From contig DRMA01000023.1 of NCBI GenBank assembly GCA_011375245.1, positions 1 to 6,793 of the forward strand: a DNA stretch of 6,793 bases. The letters are read 5' to 3'. Origin of the DNA: Thiothrix sp. Lineage in GTDB: Bacteria; Pseudomonadota; Gammaproteobacteria; Thiotrichales; Thiotrichaceae. Shown in pieces: positions 1 through 5,870 of the stretch. The notes under the pieces were generated by a model that ran no database searches, had not been told where the DNA came from, and saw nothing but the letters and a program-made list of their open reading frames with translations. Position numbers and translations under genes: made by a program. Each line of letters opens with the position of its first letter. Within the stretch, counting starts at the first letter, position 1.

Positions 1-1753
1 ATTTTATTAGAGCTTCTGTCATTGCATGTAATATGTCAATATTATCATTTAAAATAGTGACACAACGCGCATAGTTTCGATCAATTAAGCTACGCACTTC
101 ATCATCAATAGCATTAGCTGTTTCATCTGACATATTACTCTGCTTAGCAGAGGAGCTACCTAAGAAAATTTCTCCCTCATCTTCACTATAAGAAAGAGGT
201 CCCATACGATCAGACAACCCCCATTTAGTGACCATATTACGTGCAATGTTCGTAGCACGTTCAATATCGTTTGAAGCACCTGTTGTTACTTTATCACTGC
301 CATAGATTAGTTCTTCGGCAACACGCCCACCATAAAGGCTTGATAACTGGCTTTCTAAGTGCTGTTTACTATGGCTATAACGATCCTCTTCAGGTAAAAA
401 CATAGTCACACCTAAAGCACGTCCACGAGGGATAATGGAAACTTTATAAACAGGATCATGATCAGGAACACTCAAACCAACAATAGCATGCCCCGCTTCA
501 TGATAAGCCGTTAGTCTTTTTTCATCTTCGCTCATTACCATGGATTTTCGTTCGGCACCCATCATAATTTTATCTTTAGCTAATTCAAATTCTTCCATTC
601 CAACAGCACGACTATCAGAACGGGCTGCAAATAATGCTGCTTCATTAACGAGGTTGGCTAGATCAGCACCTGAAAAACCAGGTGTACCACGTGCAAGTAA
701 TGATGGCTTTACATCATCGCCTAAAGGTACTTTGCGCATATGTACTTTTAGAATTTGTTCACGACCACGAACATCAGGTAAAGGAACAACAACTTGGCGA
801 TCAAAACGACCAGGACGTAATAATGCTTTATCTAATACATCAGGACGGTTAGTTGCGGCAATTACAATAACGCCATCATTGCCTTCAAAGCCATCCATTT
901 CAACCAATAATTGGTTTAGTGTTTGTTCGCGCTCATCATTACCACCACCCACACCTGCGCCACGCTGGCGACCTACAGCATCAATTTCGTCAATGAAGAT
1001 AATACAAGGAGCGTGCTTTTTACCCTGCTCAAACATATCACGTACACGTGATGCACCTACACCAACAAACATCTCAACAAAGTCTGAACCTGAAATACTA
1101 AAGAAAGGTACTTTTGCCTCACCTGCAATTGCTTTTGCGAGTAGTGTTTTACCCGTACCAGGCTGACCAACCATCAGCACGCCACGAGGAATAACGCCAC
1201 CAAGCTTCTGAAATTTACTGGGATCTTTTAAGAAATCAACAACTTCTTGCACATCATCTTTTGCCTCTTCGCACCCAGCCACATCGTTAAAATTAACTTT
1301 AACCTGATCTTCCGTCATCATGCGAGCACGGCTTTTCCCAAATGACATGGGACCACTTTTCCCACCGCCACCTTGCATTTGACGCATGATATAAATCCAC
1401 AAACCAATAATTAGCAAAAAAGGTGCCCAGCTAATAATAATTTCCCACAAAATAGAATTTTCTTTCGGCGGAATTGCATTCACTTCAACATTCTTTGCTA
1501 ATAAGTCATCAATCATTTTTGGATCATTAGGCGGTATATGAGTAGCAAATTTATCACCATTGGTTGTTCTCGCTGTAACCGTCTGATCTTGAATATCAAC
1601 TGACTGGATATTACCTTCCTTTACCTGCTTCAAAAACTGTGTGTAAGTAAGGGGCTTAGTATGTTGTAGCGGTTGTTGGAATTTCTGGAAAACCAAAATA
1701 AGCATCAATGCAATGGCAATCCAGATGAGTATATTTTTAGTTAGTTCGTTCAA
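1..1753 (-). CDS. ftsH: FtsH, membrane-bound ATP-dependent zinc metalloprotease (C-terminus cut by window edge)
   Basis: FtsH is a hexameric inner-membrane AAA+ protease that degrades misplaced membrane proteins and short-lived regulators. The reading frame is open from a TTG at 1753 to the left edge, giving 584 residues; the family has about 640, so some 55-60 are missing. Visible in order: membrane segment 1 (about residues 7-23), a periplasmic domain, membrane segment 2 (about 98-118), the MRQMQGGGG linker, Walker A GQPGTGKT (196-203), an FVGVG pore loop, Walker B with D255/E256, arginine fingers R313 and R316 in RPGR, zinc site HEAGH (H418, E419, H422) and a third zinc ligand D496 in ASNDI. 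The TTG start is chosen because NELTKNILIW aligns with family N-termini and AAGGTG lies 5 nt upstream. No ATG fits that position. Walker A has Q where P is usual. It lies 61 bp downstream of rlmE, as in E. coli. Identification is certain. Confidence 0.98.
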   Translation of the reverse strand, partial: MNELTKNILIWIAIALMLILVFQKFQQPLQHTKPLTYTQFLKQVKEGNIQSVDIQDQTVTARTTNGDKFATHIPPNDPKMIDDLLAKNVEVNAIPPKENSILWEIIISWAPFLLIIGLWIYIMRQMQGGGGKSGPMSFGKSRARMMTEDQVKVNFNDVAGCEEAKDDVQEVVDFLKDPSKFQKLGGVIPRGVLMVGQPGTGKTLLAKAIAGEAKVPFFSISGSDFVEMFVGVGASRVRDMFEQGKKHAPCIIFIDEIDAVGRQRGAGVGGGNDEREQTLNQLLVEMDGFEGNDGVIVIAATNRPDVLDKALLRPGRFDRQVVVPLPDVRGREQILKVHMRKVPLGDDVKPSLLARGTPGFSGADLANLVNEAALFAARSDSRAVGMEEFELAKDKIMMGAERKSMVMSEDEKRLTAYHEAGHAIVGLSVPDHDPVYKVSIIPRGRALGVTMFLPEEDRYSHSKQHLESQLSSLYGGRVAEELIYGSDKVTTGASNDIERATNIARNMVTKWGLSDRMGPLSYSEDEGEIFLGSSSAKQSNMSDETANAIDDEVRSLIDRNYARCVTILNDNIDILHAMTEALIK

Positions 1754-1758
1754 AAGAG

Positions 1759-1764
1759 CACCTT
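1759..1764 (-). promoter_or_regulatory. Ribosome binding site fixing the ftsH TTG start
   Basis: On the minus strand AAGGTG lies 5 nt upstream of the TTG at 1753-1751. This Shine-Dalgarno match, with no suitable ATG nearby, is the main sequence reason for accepting the rare start codon. Confidence 0.75.
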
Positions 1765-1814
1765 ATAGATAGGGTTGGCGGGCGCTTTAGCCCCTTTTTA
1801 TTAAACTCGGCAAG

Positions 1815-2438
1815 TTAGTTTACACTATAACCTTGCGCAAGAACATAAACTTCACGACTTCTGGGGCGAGAGGCTTTAGGCTTTATTATTTTAACCATTT
1901 TAAACACTTTTTTTACCTCCCTTATAAACACATCAGATCCTTGACCTTGAAAGACTTTAACAATAAACGCACCATTAGGTATTAGTATTTGGTTTGCCAT
2001 GTCTAACGCTAACTCACATAAGTAAATAGATTTTGGTTGGTCTATGGAAGTAACACCGCTAAGATTAGGTGCCATATCTGAAATTACAAGCTCTGCTTTC
2101 GTTGAATCAAGTAAACTCAATATTTGTTCAAGCACCTCTTCTTCACGAAAATCACCCTGAACAAACTCTACATGAGCTAATGGATCCATTGCTAAAATAT
2201 CACTAGCAACAATGCGTCCTGAATCCCCCACAATGTCAGCACAATATTGACTCCAGCCACCAGGAGCAGCCCCAAGATCAACAATTTTCATGCCGCTTTT
2301 TATGACCCCATGCTTCTTTTGGAGTTCAATTAACTTATAAACTGCTCGTGAACGGTAACCATCTTGTTGGGATAGCTTTACATATTCATCGTCAAAATGT
2401 TCATTCAACCATTGTTTGCTGCTTTTACTCCTTGCCAT
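1815..2438 (-). CDS. rlmE: RlmE (RrmJ/FtsJ), 23S rRNA U2552 2'-O-methyltransferase
   Basis: RlmE transfers a methyl group from S-adenosylmethionine to the 2'-OH of U2552 in the A-loop of 23S rRNA, acting late in 50S subunit assembly. The 207-residue protein is full length for the family. It has the Rossmann SAM-binding motif VDLGAAPGGWSQ (residues 53-64), the acidic ligand-loop residue D80, and SDMAPN (120-125). The catalytic tetrad is intact: K35, D121, K161 and E196, each offset by 3 from E. coli K38, D124, K164 and E199. The N-terminus MARSKSSKQWLNEHF matches the family and supports the ATG at 2438, although the nearest purine-rich stretch (AGAGG) is about 16 nt upstream, further than ideal. 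It is transcribed towards ftsH, 61 bp away, with no convincing terminator for that direction between them, so the two are probably cotranscribed. It diverges from yhbY, as in E. coli. Confidence 0.97.
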   Translation of the reverse strand: MARSKSSKQWLNEHFDDEYVKLSQQDGYRSRAVYKLIELQKKHGVIKSGMKIVDLGAAPGGWSQYCADIVGDSGRIVASDILAMDPLAHVEFVQGDFREEEVLEQILSLLDSTKAELVISDMAPNLSGVTSIDQPKSIYLCELALDMANQILIPNGAFIVKVFQGQGSDVFIREVKKVFKMVKIIKPKASRPRSREVYVLAQGYSVN

Positions 2439-2452
2439 AACTAGATTACACT
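2424..2452 (+). promoter_or_regulatory. Candidate sigma70 promoter for yhbY
   Basis: A -35-like TTTACT (2424-2429) and a -10-like TACACT (2447-2452) are separated by exactly 17 nt, each with 4 of 6 consensus matches. Transcription would start near 2459, leaving a leader of about 33 nt before yhbY. The elements overlap the first codons of divergent rlmE. No equally good promoter for rlmE was found on the other strand. The call rests on motif matching alone. Confidence 0.3.
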
Positions 2453-2492
2453 TGCCTCTTTATCAGTAATTACTTAACGGATGAAGACTAAC

Positions 2493-2795
2493 ATGGAATT
2501 AACCATACAACAGAAGAAAAAGTTAAAGGCTATTGCACATGGATTACACCCTGTCGTCATTATTGGACAGCAAGGTATTAAAGAAACCATTCATGAGGAA
2601 ATTGATAATGCATTGAGCTACCATCAATTGCTGAAAGTCAAAATCATTGGTGAGAAGCAGGAACGCGATAAATTATCAATACTGATCGCTAAAAAACACC
2701 ACAGTAAAATTATTCAAAGCATTGGTAGCATTGTTGTCTTTTACCGTAGAAACGAGGATAAGAATGATATTCTAAAAAATAAACTTAAATCATAA
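2493..2795 (+). CDS. yhbY: YhbY-family ribosome assembly RNA-binding protein (CRM domain)
   Basis: YhbY is a small single-domain CRM protein that binds pre-50S ribosomal particles. The whole protein is the CRM fold: it opens with ELTIQQKKKLKAIAH, followed by the hallmark HPVVIIGQQGI loop (the family GxxG-type RNA-binding loop), then ALSYHQLLKVKI and the closing SIGSIVVFYRR strand. Starting at the ATG at 2493 gives 100 residues, and MELT aligns with E. coli MNLS. An in-frame ATG at 2481 would add four residues (MKTN), but its upstream context TTAACGG is a poor binding site, while GAAG sits 6 nt before the 2493 start. The lysine-rich tail (KNDILKNKLKS) is slightly longer than usual. It diverges from rlmE-ftsH as in E. 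coli, a neighbourhood devoted to ribosome maturation. It ends 1 nt before the terminator stem region. Confidence 0.95.
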   Translation: MELTIQQKKKLKAIAHGLHPVVIIGQQGIKETIHEEIDNALSYHQLLKVKIIGEKQERDKLSILIAKKHHSKIIQSIGSIVVFYRRNEDKNDILKNKLKS

Positions 2796-2796
2796 A

Positions 2797-2828
2797 AAAA
2801 CCAGACTTTAAATTTGGAGTCTGGTTTT
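2797..2828 (-). terminator. Rho-independent terminator, bidirectional, between yhbY and tRNA-Arg
   Basis: AAAACCAGACT (2797-2807) and AGTCTGGTTTT (2818-2828) form a perfect 11-bp stem with a 10-nt loop. Read on the minus strand, the stem runs directly into seven T residues (complement of 2794-2800), so it is a strong terminator for the tRNA gene. On the plus strand it ends in TTTT followed by CAAATA, so it can also terminate yhbY, with a shorter T tract. Confidence 0.88.
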
Positions 2829-2835
2829 CAAATAA

Positions 2836-2912
2836 TGGCGCGCTGGGGAGGATTCGAACCCCCGACCCTCTGGTTCGTAGCCAGATACTCTATCCAACTG
2901 AGCTACCAGCGC
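2836..2912 (-). tRNA. tRNA-Arg (anticodon ACG)
   Basis: The 77-nt cloverleaf folds fully and includes an encoded CCA. The acceptor stem is GCGCTGG paired with CCAGCGC (7 of 7), followed by discriminator G. The D stem is GCTC/GAGT with AGTTGGATA in the loop. The anticodon stem is TCTGG/CCAGA with loop CTACGAA, giving anticodon ACG (complement of 2876-2878). The T stem is GGGGG/CCTCC with loop TTCGAAT. ACG, whose A34 is normally edited to inosine, reads the CGU/CGC/CGA arginine codons. It is convergent with yhbY and divergent from the sensor kinase gene. Confidence 0.97.
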
Positions 2913-2927
2913 CTTGTGAGGTCGTGC

Positions 2928-2955
2928 ATTCTCCGTGTTTTTACGATGAAGTCAA
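2928..2955 (-). promoter_or_regulatory. Sigma70 promoter for tRNA-Arg
   Basis: On the minus strand a near-consensus -35 TTGACT (2955-2950) is followed after 16 nt by a -10-like GAGAAT (2933-2928, 4 of 6 matches). The mature tRNA begins 15 nt further on. The sequence just after the -10 is GC-rich (GCACGACC), a discriminator type known to make stable-RNA promoters sensitive to ppGpp. That regulation is inferred, not shown. Confidence 0.6.
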
Positions 2956-2964
2956 GAAATAATG

Positions 2965-2970
2965 CATAAT
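2965..2970 (+). promoter_or_regulatory. Candidate -10 element for the two-component operon
   Basis: CATAAT matches the -10 consensus at 5 of 6 positions and lies 32 nt before the sensor kinase start codon. The possible -35, TTACGA at 2941-2946 (18-nt spacing), is poor, so activation by another factor or a different start site is possible. The element lies only 9 nt from the -35 of the divergent tRNA promoter. Confidence 0.35.
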
Positions 2971-2990
2971 TTTGGGGATAAACACTAAAA

Positions 2991-2995
2991 AGGTG
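2991..2995 (+). promoter_or_regulatory. Ribosome binding site fixing the GTG start of the sensor kinase
   Basis: AGGTG preceded by a run of A lies 7 nt upstream of GTG at 3003. It supports this non-ATG start, which also gives a basic residue followed by a hydrophobic signal segment. Confidence 0.7.
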
Positions 2996-3002
2996 TTCAT
3001 TT

Positions 3003-5210
3003 GTGAGTCGTCTCTTATTCTTATTTATTTTTCTTAGCTTCCCTTTCCTTTCTTTTTCTTTTGTCTCAAATGCTTTTATACGAATTGGCGTATTAAATCA
3101 TCAAGGATTGGAGAATAAAGAAGTCATCCGCATGTGGAATCCAACGGCGGATTATTTAGCAATGAAATTACCACAATATGATTTTGAAATTATACCCTTG
3201 GGATTTTATGAAATTGAAGCGGCAGTAGGACAAAATAATGTTGACTTTATTCTTACTAATCCAGCAATTTTTATTAACCTTCAAGCACGTAACTGGGTAA
3301 CACCACTAGCAACACGCAATAACGCAGTGGGGGATGGTACTTCTTACAATATTTTTGGTAGTGTGATTTTCACAAAGAGTAATCGAGATGACATTAACAC
3401 ATTATATGATCTAAAAGGCAAACATTTTTCAGCCGTCAATGAGACTTCTTTGGGCGGCTATCAAATGGCGTGGAGAGAAATGAAACAACAGGGGTTAACG
3501 CTAAATAAAATGACAACTAAGCTCACTTTTGAAAATAGCCATTATCAAGTCGTGCTTAAAGTACTTAATGGACAAGCAGATGCAGGAACCGTAAGAACAG
3601 ATACATTAGAAAGTCTATATGCTGATGGCATTATCTCCCCTGACAGCGTTAAAGTATTAAATGCAAAAAAATCAGCTAATTTTCCACTATTGCACAGCAC
3701 CTCTCTTTACCCAGAATGGCCTTTTAGTAAAGTGAATCATATTGATGAAGTACTTGCCGAACAAGTAGCACTCACTTTAGTTCGAATGCCTTTAGATGAT
3801 CCTGCTCGTATTCCAGCAGGTTATTCTCGTTGGTCATTACCTAAAGACTATACTGAAGTACATAATTTGTTAAAAGAACTGCACTTACCTCCCTATGCAC
3901 TGTCAAATAGTTTCACATGGCAAGATGCGATGGAGCGTTATCGTTACTGGGTATTAGGTAGTTTATTCCTTGTATTATTATTGCTGGGCACTAGTTCTTC
4001 ACTTATGCGTCGCAATAAGTATTTAAAAAACTTAAAGCGTCGTCTTGAACGCCAAAATAAGCTAATTTTAAATTCCGTTTCTGATGGTATATACGGTGTC
4101 GATAAACAAGGAAACTGCACATTTGTCAATCAAGCGATGCAGGATATGACAGGTTGGCAAGCAAAAGAGCTTATTAATCAGCCTATTTATCCTTTACTGC
4201 ATCATACACATAAGGATGGTAACAAAGCTCAGCTAGAAGACTCCCCCATGTATGCTTCATTAAAAGACGATCAATCACATTTCACTAGTGATGATATATT
4301 TTGGAGAAAAGATGGAAATAGTATTGCTGTTGAATATAGTACTGCTCCCATTAAAGGACGTTCAGCCAATACTATTGGTGTTGTTATTGTTTTTCGTGAT
4401 ATTACCCAACGTAAAAAAGCACAAGAAAAAACCAAACAACACCAATTACAACTAGCTCATGTTGCAAGACTTAGTACATTAGGCGAAATGGCATCAGGTA
4501 TTGCTCATGAGTTAAACCAGCCCCTTACTGCTATTTCAACCAACTCACGCGCTTGCATACGCATATTGGAAGCAGAAGCAAGTTCCCCTTCTATAGAAGC
4601 CTGTGCTGACGCTATGGAAAAAGTTGCTGATCAAGCCGAACGTGCGGGTCAAATAATTAAACATATTCGACATTTTGTTCATAAAGAATTACCCGAAAAA
4701 AAACCAGTGGCAATAAAAACAATTATTGCCACTGTCACTGATCTATTACATAGTGATTTGCAACGTCATGCTATAAAGTTACAGCTTAAGTTAGCTGATC
4801 CTGATATACATGTACTTGTACAACAAATACAAATAGAACAAGTTATCATTAATTTGACTCGAAATGCTGTGGAGTCATTAGAAGACACCTCCCTACACCA
4901 GCGAAATATCATTATCCAAACAAGTCATCAAACTAAAACAACAGAAAATACAGGAAACTCAATAATTGAAAAAGTTGAAATAAGAGTAACAGATACAGGT
5001 AATGGACTAAGTAGCAGAATACAAGAACAATTGTTTGATCCTTTTATCACTACAAAAACACAAGGAATGGGGTTAGGATTGTCAATTAGTCAAGGCATTG
5101 TTGAAGCACATGGTGATAGAATTCGTGTTCAATCTAGCAATAAGGGCGCTAGTTTTTACTTTTATTTACCCTATGTTGCTCACAAAGGGGATGATAATGT
5201 TACAAAATAA
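3003..5210 (+). CDS. TtrS-like membrane sensor histidine kinase with PhnD-type periplasmic domain and PAS domain
   Basis: This kinase should sense a small molecule outside the inner membrane and phosphorylate the regulator encoded next. Of 735 residues, 1-24 are a hydrophobic signal segment ending in SNA. About 26-290 form a PhnD/TtrS-type substrate-binding domain: IRIGVLNHQG, MWNPTADYL, FILTNPAIF, LYDLKGKHFSAVNETSLGGYQMAWRE and ADAGTVRTDTLE are characteristic. One membrane helix follows (about 315-336), then a basic coiled-coil linker, a PAS domain (about 349-475, ending in the VFRDITQRKKAQE signature), and a HisKA domain with phosphoacceptor H502 in HELNQPL (HPK4 class). The ATPase domain has N621, G1-box D664 and G-rich GMGLGLS (688-694), all intact. 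Characterised relatives (TtrS, ThsS) sense tetrathionate or thiosulfate, but their short linkers usually lack PAS. Without ttrABC or other targets nearby the ligand is open. The start is GTG with a good binding site. The 3' end overlaps the regulator gene by 14 bp. Confidence 0.93.
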   Translation: MSRLLFLFIFLSFPFLSFSFVSNAFIRIGVLNHQGLENKEVIRMWNPTADYLAMKLPQYDFEIIPLGFYEIEAAVGQNNVDFILTNPAIFINLQARNWVTPLATRNNAVGDGTSYNIFGSVIFTKSNRDDINTLYDLKGKHFSAVNETSLGGYQMAWREMKQQGLTLNKMTTKLTFENSHYQVVLKVLNGQADAGTVRTDTLESLYADGIISPDSVKVLNAKKSANFPLLHSTSLYPEWPFSKVNHIDEVLAEQVALTLVRMPLDDPARIPAGYSRWSLPKDYTEVHNLLKELHLPPYALSNSFTWQDAMERYRYWVLGSLFLVLLLLGTSSSLMRRNKYLKNLKRRLERQNKLILNSVSDGIYGVDKQGNCTFVNQAMQDMTGWQAKELINQPIYPLLHHTHKDGNKAQLEDSPMYASLKDDQSHFTSDDIFWRKDGNSIAVEYSTAPIKGRSANTIGVVIVFRDITQRKKAQEKTKQHQLQLAHVARLSTLGEMASGIAHELNQPLTAISTNSRACIRILEAEASSPSIEACADAMEKVADQAERAGQIIKHIRHFVHKELPEKKPVAIKTIIATVTDLLHSDLQRHAIKLQLKLADPDIHVLVQQIQIEQVIINLTRNAVESLEDTSLHQRNIIIQTSHQTKTTENTGNSIIEKVEIRVTDTGNGLSSRIQEQLFDPFITTKTQGMGLGLSISQGIVEAHGDRIRVQSSNKGASFYFYLPYVAHKGDDNVTK
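4705..4734. repeat. Perfect 12-bp inverted repeat inside the sensor kinase gene
   Basis: CAGTGGCAATAA (4705-4716) and TTATTGCCACTG (4723-4734) are exact reverse complements separated by 6 nt (AAACAA). They fall in codons about 568-577, between the HisKA and ATPase domains. There is no T tract after the right arm, so this is not a standard terminator. It could be an mRNA hairpin, a protein-binding palindrome or coincidence. Confidence 0.75.
5185..5190 (+). promoter_or_regulatory. Ribosome binding site of the response regulator, inside the kinase gene
   Basis: AAGGGG lies 6 nt before ATG 5197 and directly abuts the in-frame ATG at 5191, so spacing favours 5197 as the start. It lies within the last codons of the kinase, which suggests translational coupling. 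Confidence 0.75.
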
Positions 5211-5811
5211 AGCGACTGTTTTTATTGTTGATGATGATCAAAGTGTTCGTGATGCACTTAAATTGCTCATGCAATCAATTGGCTTACCAGCAGAAACCTA
5301 TGAGTCTGGACAGGCTTATCTTGCACAGTTTGACCCAGAGCGTGCTGGTTGCCTTGTATTGGATGTACGTATGAAAGGAATGAGTGGCTTAGTACTACAA
5401 GAAAAATTGTCAAAGCAAGTACTTGCACCACCCATCATTATGATAACAGGGCATGGCGACATTGCAATGGCAGTGCGTGCTATACAAGCAGGTGCATCTG
5501 ACTTTATTGAAAAGCCTTTTAATGACCAAGCACTTCTAGAAAGCATTCATCGCGCACTTGAACAAGATGCAAAAAAGCGTGGTCAAGCCATGCAACAGGA
5601 AGAAGTAATAAATCGTTTAGCACAACTGACCCAGCGCGAACGAGAGGTCTTAGAGCAAGTTGTTGCAGGAAAACGAAATAAAGTTATTGCATTTGACCTT
5701 AACATTACTCAATCAACGGTTGAAGCACATCGTTCACGCGTTATGGAAAAAATGCAAGCAAAATCCTTATCGGACTTAATGCGAATGGTATTATTCGTGC
5801 ATTTAGACTAA
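5197..5811 (+). CDS. FixJ/TtrR-family response regulator with LuxR-type DNA-binding domain
   Basis: This is the partner transcription factor of the upstream kinase. The 204-residue protein has an N-terminal receiver domain (about 6-120) with acidic pocket D13/D14, phosphoacceptor D56 in LDVRMKGMSG, switch T84 in ITGHGD, and K106 in EKPF. A helical linker follows (about 115-135). The C-terminal LuxR/GerE helix-turn-helix (about 137-197) opens with LTQREREVLEQVVAGKRNK and has the recognition-helix region ITQSTVEAHRSRVMEKM. Length and motifs are typical of FixJ, TtrR and related regulators. The open frame extends upstream to an ATG at 5098, but that extension is out-of-frame kinase sequence; the well-spaced AAGGGG and receiver-domain start place the true ATG at 5197. 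It overlaps the kinase stop by 14 bp, so the pair is almost certainly one operon. Target genes are not visible here. Confidence 0.95.
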   Translation: MLQNKATVFIVDDDQSVRDALKLLMQSIGLPAETYESGQAYLAQFDPERAGCLVLDVRMKGMSGLVLQEKLSKQVLAPPIIMITGHGDIAMAVRAIQAGASDFIEKPFNDQALLESIHRALEQDAKKRGQAMQQEEVINRLAQLTQREREVLEQVVAGKRNKVIAFDLNITQSTVEAHRSRVMEKMQAKSLSDLMRMVLFVHLD

Positions 5812-5837
5812 TCCGTGCTTTGACGGTTCCCACAGCA

Positions 5838-5870
5838 ACGCCAACTGGCGTAGCAAAAAATTAATTTTTT
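5838..5870. terminator. Weak candidate terminator between convergent genes
   Basis: ACGCC (5838-5842) and GGCGT (5847-5851) form a 5-bp GC-rich stem with an AACT loop. On the plus strand it is followed by AGC and then the self-complementary run AAAAAATTAATTTTTT (5855-5870), so the T tract is not immediate. It sits between two convergent genes, where a terminator is expected, but the stem is short. The T-rich end overlaps the final codons of the lipoprotein gene. Confidence 0.35.

Noticed and set aside
540..1166. Plus-strand open frame of 208 codons
   Set aside because: It lies wholly inside ftsH on the opposite strand. The ftsH frame contains every conserved AAA+ and protease motif, while this translation resembles no family and is serine/proline/threonine-rich, as expected of a shadow frame.
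1780..1800. GGGC-GCTTTA-GCCC followed by CTTTTTA, terminator-like on the plus strand
   Set aside because: The stem is only 4 bp, and no plus-strand gene lies upstream. On the transcribed minus strand the T run comes before the stem, so it would not stop rlmE-ftsH transcription.
2481..2492. Alternative upstream ATG for yhbY
   Set aside because: It would add MKTN ahead of the conserved N-terminus and has a weak binding-site context. It cannot be fully excluded.
3944..4129. Minus-strand open frame of 61 codons
   Set aside because: It overlaps the membrane helix and PAS start of the kinase, and has no recognisable motif or binding site.
5098..5196. N-terminal extension of the response regulator to an upstream ATG
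   Set aside because: The extra residues are the kinase sequence read in another frame, there is no ribosome binding site, and FixJ-type regulators begin just before the receiver domain, as the 5197 start does.
5316..5546. Minus-strand open frame of 76 codons
   Set aside because: It lies within the receiver domain of the response regulator on the other strand and shows no recognisable protein features.
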